Below, in pieces: positions 59,045 to 64,000 of a stretch of 64,000 nucleotides of DNA (its first letter is position 1; each line of letters begins with the position of its first letter). The notes beneath the pieces are model-generated. The model did not search any database and had not been told where the DNA came from. It saw only the letters and a list, made by a program, of their open reading frames with translations. The position numbers and the translations under genes are program-made. This DNA comes from Heliocidaris erythrogramma (lineage: Eukaryota > Echinodermata > Echinoidea > Camarodonta > Echinometridae), in the NCBI GenBank assembly GCA_025617745.1, contig CM046859.1, positions 24,986,006 to 25,050,005 on the forward strand. Reading direction: 5' to 3'.

Positions 59045-61390
59045 GGCTTTTGCTAAACAGTCGGGTAACGTCGCGTCGCGTTGGTAGAAATTTTCGAACA
59101 TTTTTCAGGAAGGTGTCTTCAAGGGGACAAATTGAAAAAGAGTCCATGTCAGTATGATTTTTCCCGTTTTCAGGCTAAAAACGACAAACAAGGGAATAAA
59201 GAAAACAATAAAAGGATAATGCAAAGAAAAACATGAACTATAAAGAGAGAATAGAAGGGTAGGAAGGATGGAAGAAAATATGATGAAAGGAAACAAAGAA
59301 TACAACAAAAGGAAAGTTGGAAAGTAAAAATAAGTGGATAAAAACAAAGAATAACATAAAGAAAGATAGAGACATAAATGATAGAAGGATAAAGATATTA
59401 AGAGTAACATAAGGAAAGATAGAAGAGAAGATGATAATTTGAATAAAGGAATAACATAACGAAAGAAAAGATGAAAGGAAAACAAAATGATAGGATAAAA
59501 GCAAAGAATGTTTTAAGGAAAGTAAGTAAAGATGGGAAGCAGAAAATGATTTTAAAAAGAATAATATGAAAGATAGAGAGAGAAATGATAGGACAAAAAA
59601 GTTTAACTTATATAAAGAAAGACAGAGAGAGAAATGATAGAAGGATAAAGATTTACATGAGGAAGGTGGGGGAGAAAATGATAACAGGAAACAAAGAATA
59701 TCATAACGAGAGGAAGGATGGAAAGATAATTGATAGAAGGATAAAAGCAAGAAATGACAAAGCGAGAGATAGAGAGAAAAATGATAAAAAGATAAATATA
59801 AACATGAAGAAAGGTGGAAGAGAAGATTATAAAAGGGAACAAAAAATAACAAAGTGAAGATGGAAAGCAATAAAAAAAGGAGGATAAAAAGAATAAATAT
59901 AAACAGTAACATGAAACGAAATCCGTTCGTGTGTGCGTGTGTGTGTCCGTCCGTCCCTCCGTCCGTCTGTCCGTGTGTCCCTCCGTCCATGTGTGCTCAA
60001 AAAGTTAGAAAATGCTACTTCTCCGTCATTTCTTGGCCGATTTTGATTCTGATTGTTTTATCTGATAGGGCTGAGTGGGGGCTTCCAAACTTCTACACAA
60101 AATCATGAAATTCATCAATTATGCAAATTTATGCAAATTTATTCAAAATCGACGAAAAAGCTACTTCTCCTCTATTTCACACCGTATTTTGAATCTGATT
60201 GTTTTATCTGATAGGGCTGGGTAGGGGCTGTCAAACCTTTGAAATTTTGAAATTCATTAATTATGCAAATTTATTGTAATTTATTCAAAATCAACAGAAA
60301 ATGCATTTATAATCATAAAACATTAATTTGATAATTCATTTCTCACATTTATCTTCAAGGTTCTATCAGAAATTACATAAATTAACAGCCATTCCACAGA
60401 CCTACACTTCTGGCGGGGACATATTACGCATCGCGTAATTACTAATTCAGTTGTTTTTAATCCTTTTAATTTTTTCTTTCCACCTTTCCTTTCATTACGT
60501 ATTCTTTTATTGCTTTTATCATTTTGTTTTCCATCTTTCATAATGTTACTGTTTATATTTATATTTTATTGCTTTCCATCTTCACTTTGTTATTCTTTGT
60601 TCCCTTTTATAATCTTCTCTTCCACCTTTCTTCATGTTTATATTTATCTTTTTATCATTTTTCTCTCTATCTCTCGCTTTGTCATTTCTTGCTTTTATCC
60701 TTCTATCAATTATCTTTCCATCCTTCCTCTCGTTATGATATTCTTTGTTTCCTGTTATCATTTTCTCCCCCACCTTCCTCACGTTAATCTTTTTCCTTCT
60801 ATCATTTCTCTCTCTGTCATTCTTTATATAAGTTAATTTTTTTTATCCTATCATTTCTCTCGCCATCTTTCATATTATTCTTTTTAAAATCATTTTCTGC
60901 TTCCCATCTTTACTTACTTTCCTTAAAACATTCTTTGCTTTTATCCTATCATTTTTTTTCCTTTCATCTTTTCTTTCGTTATGTTATTCCTTTATTCAAA
61001 TTATCATCTTCTCTTCTATCTTTCCTTATGTTACTCTTAATATCTTTATCCTTCTATCATTTATGTCTCTATCTTTCTTTATGTTATTCTTTGTTTTTAT
61101 CCACTTATTTTTACTTTCCAACTTTCCTTTTGTTGTATTCTGTTTCCTTTCATCATATTTTCTTCCATCCTTCCTACCCTTCTATTCTCTCTTTATAGTT
61201 CATGTTTTTCTTTGCATTATCCTTCTATTGGTTTCTTTATTCCCTTGTTTGTCGTTTTTAGCCTGAAAACGGGAAAATCATACTGAGATGGACTCTTTTT
61301 CAATTTGTCCCCTTGAAGACACCTTCCTGAAAAATGTTCGAAAATTTCTACCAACGCGACGCGACGTTACCCGACTGTTTAGCAAAAGCC
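59045..61390. mobile_element. 2.35-kb foldback element with perfect 8-bp target duplication
   Basis: Arms of about 850-870 bp (59045-59917 and 60538-61390) are near-perfect reverse complements, starting GGCTTTTGCTAAACAGTCGG. TTCTAAAC flanks it at 59037-59044 and 61391-61398. The left arm is strongly purine-rich on the plus strand (AGAAAGATAGAGAGA-type blocks) and the right arm pyrimidine-rich. The spacer holds a CCGT/CCCT-rich run at 59940-59992 and a 146-bp direct repeat at about 60012-60300. Long frames in the arms are low-complexity artefacts. It probably needs a transposase supplied elsewhere; the 8-bp duplication fits the hAT or P groups. Confidence 0.9.
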
Positions 61391-61398
61391 TTCTAAAC

Positions 61399-62186
61399 TA
61401 CAACGTCTACGCAATGCCTAATTTGTTATAGAATATTTCATTATTGATTAAATCAGATTTCAGTTTCATCAATGAGCCTAAAAGTGTGAAATGAGATTGT
61501 TGTCAATGATGTCCAATCACCATTTGTTCACATGAAATATTCAGTGTTGCAAGTTCAAGGTTCAAAATAACCATAGTGGCTATACAGCTTACCATCACAG
61601 TAGGCCTACATTGAAGCCACTAAGGTTACGACTTTGGATTTAAAAAGAAATCACATATTATCAAAATGGTAGATTGTATGATTCATAAATTATATTCAAA
61701 GAAAATAATTATATTTTTTCATTCAACATGAGTAAGGCAATATTGGTTGTTCCCGTTAGCAAGAATAAAGAAATCTCTAGGCACAATTAGAGAGAAAATC
61801 GACTAAACAAATAAAGATTTCAAAACGATCATGAAGATAAGATTAATAATCACTCCTGATCTTATCTGGGTGTATTAGAGGTACAAACAATACCATAACT
61901 GCCTGGTTATTATATCTAACTCATATTTACACGGAATTATATAAAAATATATTTGTTTTAATTAAAAAAATCATTAAAAACTACATTTACATGAATAACG
62001 GTTACCATGGCAACGAAAATTGATAGAAATATATTTTTGTTAGTTTAAGTCATGGAGAATATCATTCTGAACAGAACATCCAAGTTTAAATGAAGTAGGA
62101 TTATGAGATAAAAAGTTATGGCCTCTAAGGTCACTGTTTATGTGTTCTGTTTGTTGACATTTTTCTAAAACGGAGGTTGATTGCAG
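61399..62186. other. AT-rich spacer with an X-box-like motif
   Basis: No gene recognised. A perfect RFX X-box consensus, GTTACCATGGCAAC, is at 62001-62014. Confidence 0.5.
62001..62014. promoter_or_regulatory. Consensus RFX X-box
   Basis: GTTACC-AT-GGCAAC fits GTNRCC(N0-3)RGYAAC exactly. Such sites control ciliary genes, but no start codon or gene is visible nearby in this window. Confidence 0.4.
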
Positions 62187-62392
62187 CAGTGGCGGATTTA
62201 GGGGGAGGGCACATCCGGCCCGTGCCCCCTCCCCCCTTTGAAAGAAAAGTATGCATTGTGCCCCCTTTTTTCGATTGTGCCCCCTCCTTTTAGAACGAAA
62301 AACCTTGTTGCTTGTCAGAGAATTACTGAGGGAAACTGGGCCCCCATTAACCCCCCCCCCCCCCCCGAGCGAATTTTTGAGGTCTGGCGAAA
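62187..62392 (+). mobile_element. Poly-G MITE, truncated
   Basis: Starts CAGTGGCGGATTTAGG, runs through the poly-C block, and ends abruptly before the second terminus. Confidence 0.75.
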
Positions 62393-62404
62393 AAAAAAAT
62401 CTCG

Positions 62405-64000
62405 CAACTAGTTCATTTTGAAACAAAAAAATCAAGATAATGATTCCTACATTCCCCGTATGGTTTAGCACACGTTTCATGAGCACCAAGGCACTATATG
62501 AGCACCAATGCGCGATTTTGTACTTGTTTGAAAACAGTCATCAAGATTATAATCAGTACAAATCAAAGTCAGTGTTTAGATGAAATGATATTAAAGACAA
62601 TACTGAGACGTAAATAAAGTTCATTTAAAGCAAAATTTTCAGGATAATCATTTCTACAATCCTCGTAGGGTTTGGCACACGTTTAATGAGCACCAATGAG
62701 CACCAATGCGCGATTTTGTTTGAAAACAGTCATCAAGATTGTAATCTAAGAAAATCAAAGTCAGTGTCTAAACAGTCATCAAGATTGTAATTTCAGAAAA
62801 TCAAAGTCATTGTCTAGATAAATAGATGCTAAAGACAATATTGAGACGTAAATAAAGTTCATTTGAAACATAATTTTCAAGATAATCATTCCTACAATCC
62901 TCGTAGGGTTTAGCACACGTTTCATGAGCACCAAGTCACTATAATGCACTAGCGGATCCAGGGGGGGGGCCGAATCGGCCGCGGCCCCCCCTATTGGCGT
63001 GGAAAAAAAGAAAAAAAGAGGGGGAAGAAAAGAAAAAGAAAAAAGAAGGAGAAGGGGAAGTATTTTTGAAGGTTTGACGACAATTTTTTTTTGTTCGTAC
63101 CCCCCCCCCCCCCCCCACTGAGCGACTTTTCAAGAAGCTGGCGAGACCGAAAAATACGGGTCAACCTTTTTGAAATTTTTTTTTTTTGTTCCTACCCCCC
63201 CCCCCCCCCCCCCCCACTGAGCGAATTTTCGAGAAGCTGGCGAGACCGAAAAAATACGGTTCTACCTTTTCAAAAACTTTCATTTTTCGGCCCCCTCTTT
63301 TACTCAATCCTGGATCCGCCCCTGATAATGAGCACCAATGCGCGAATTTGCCCACTTCGATGCCCACTATAATAGCCACATGTAATAAGAAGGCGTGCGC
63401 GCGCGTGTTGCATGAAGCTCATAAATGTGTCCGACTTGGTGCTCAAATAGTCTCTACCTCTCTATACACGTTAAAAAAATCTTATTTAAAGATCAGTGCT
63501 GACGAAAAAGCAATTATCTGTTTCCTACAGGCCTATTAATAAAACATTTTACGTTTTGTCCAAGAATAGGCCTATGATTTCGTCAGAAATTGAATGCAAT
63601 TATATTTTATTTTAATAGCATGAAGATAAAAAAAAATAAAAAAAATAAACAATGACTAGGAATATGTAATATTTTGAAAGCGGTCTCACTGACTTTTTTT
63701 CCCGGATACATGTAAAAACATATATAATCGTCTATGATCATAGGTTCAAGTTATGAGGAAATCATATTCTGGGAAAATCATTGACGGCTTGTGATGAGGA
63801 TATGGGACGTTACAAATTCATGACAAAGTGGCCAATTTGTCTAGTGATTTTCTTTGTTTTCATTAGCTTTCAGTGTCATAAAGATTCATAACTTCATTTT
63901 GTTCGATTTTACTCGAACAGAGTCGAACTGCTTTATTCTGTTTTGATTTGTCTGGGACCGGACTTGCCGCTGGGAAAATGAAGAGGCACACACACACACA
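62405..64000. repeat. Right arm of the ~10-kb inverted repeat (runs off the window)
   Basis: Holds about 2.3 tandem copies of the 225-bp unit (62405-62940), a MITE (62947-63324), and the outer segment 63331-64000, which is the reverse complement of 53985-54650. It is still matching when the sequence ends. Confidence 0.9.
62947..63324 (+). mobile_element. Poly-G MITE with documented empty site
   Basis: CACTAGCGGATCCAGG at the left, CCTGGATCCGCCCCTG at the right, ATAATG on both sides (62941-62946 and 63325-63330). The left arm of the inverted repeat has a single ATAATG at the same place. Size 378 bp. Confidence 0.9.

Noticed and set aside
59238-59990. 250-residue minus-strand frame in the foldback arm
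   Set aside because: It is low-complexity (Phe, Leu, Ser) from pyrimidine-rich sequence, and mirrored in the other arm; no domain is present.
62939-63372. Proline- and glycine-rich frames with SDFSRSWRD motifs, also seen near 40.0, 52.4 and 55.0 kb
   Set aside because: They recur only because the same poly-G MITE is present at each place; the frames shift between copies.

Overview
The window is animal nuclear DNA: intron-containing genes, GT-AG splice sites, AT-rich spacers and many transposon families. The three intact genes (an HSP70, a DNAJB-type HSP40 and the ciliary gene CFAP57), a tRNA-derived SINE, TTAA-target THAP transposons and frequent ACATGTA-rich spacers suggest a marine invertebrate, most likely a deuterostome such as an echinoderm. 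That placement is an inference; I see no ribosomal, mitochondrial or other marker to settle it. There is no CRISPR array, operon or prokaryotic signal.

Layout. 0-3.2 kb: HSP70 on the minus strand, two coding exons. 3.2-6.8 kb: divergent promoter region between HSP70 and the co-chaperone gene, with heat-shock elements at both ends. 6.8-12.6 kb: DNAJB (HSP40) on the plus strand, two coding exons around a 4.7-kb intron full of small MITEs. 12.6-22.6 kb: convergent spacer and 3' UTRs. 22.6-34.9 kb: a complete 18-coding-exon CFAP57 (WDR65) gene on the minus strand, 1,219 residues. 35-64 kb: no intact gene; a nested pile of DNA transposons, foldback palindromes, poly-G MITEs, a SINE and LINE remnants.

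Functional links. HSP70 and DNAJB proteins form one folding machine (J-domain HPD motif stimulating the HSP70 ATPase), and here the genes are head to head with separate heat-shock elements, so shared heat induction is likely. CFAP57 is an axonemal inner-dynein-arm factor and has no evident link to them.

The most unusual part is 38.4-43.1 kb: a 4.67-kb element with TTAA flanks and AGGTCCCC inverted termini, Kolobok-like. It carries a THAP-domain ORF at one end and, convergent to it, a broken three-exon gene resembling the cytoplasmic ballast domain of P2X7 at the other. A hAT-like poly-G MITE has jumped into the last exon of that gene with an 8-bp target duplication. The element itself sits inside another repeat whose near-empty copy lies at 44.1 kb, so three layers of insertion can be ordered. 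Other notable structures are a 2,346-bp foldback element with a perfect 8-bp target duplication and polypurine/polypyrimidine arms (59.0-61.4 kb), a roughly 10-kb inverted repeat whose outer arm runs off the right end of the window, and a 100-bp perfect-TIR MITE with a 9-bp target duplication near 5.0 kb.
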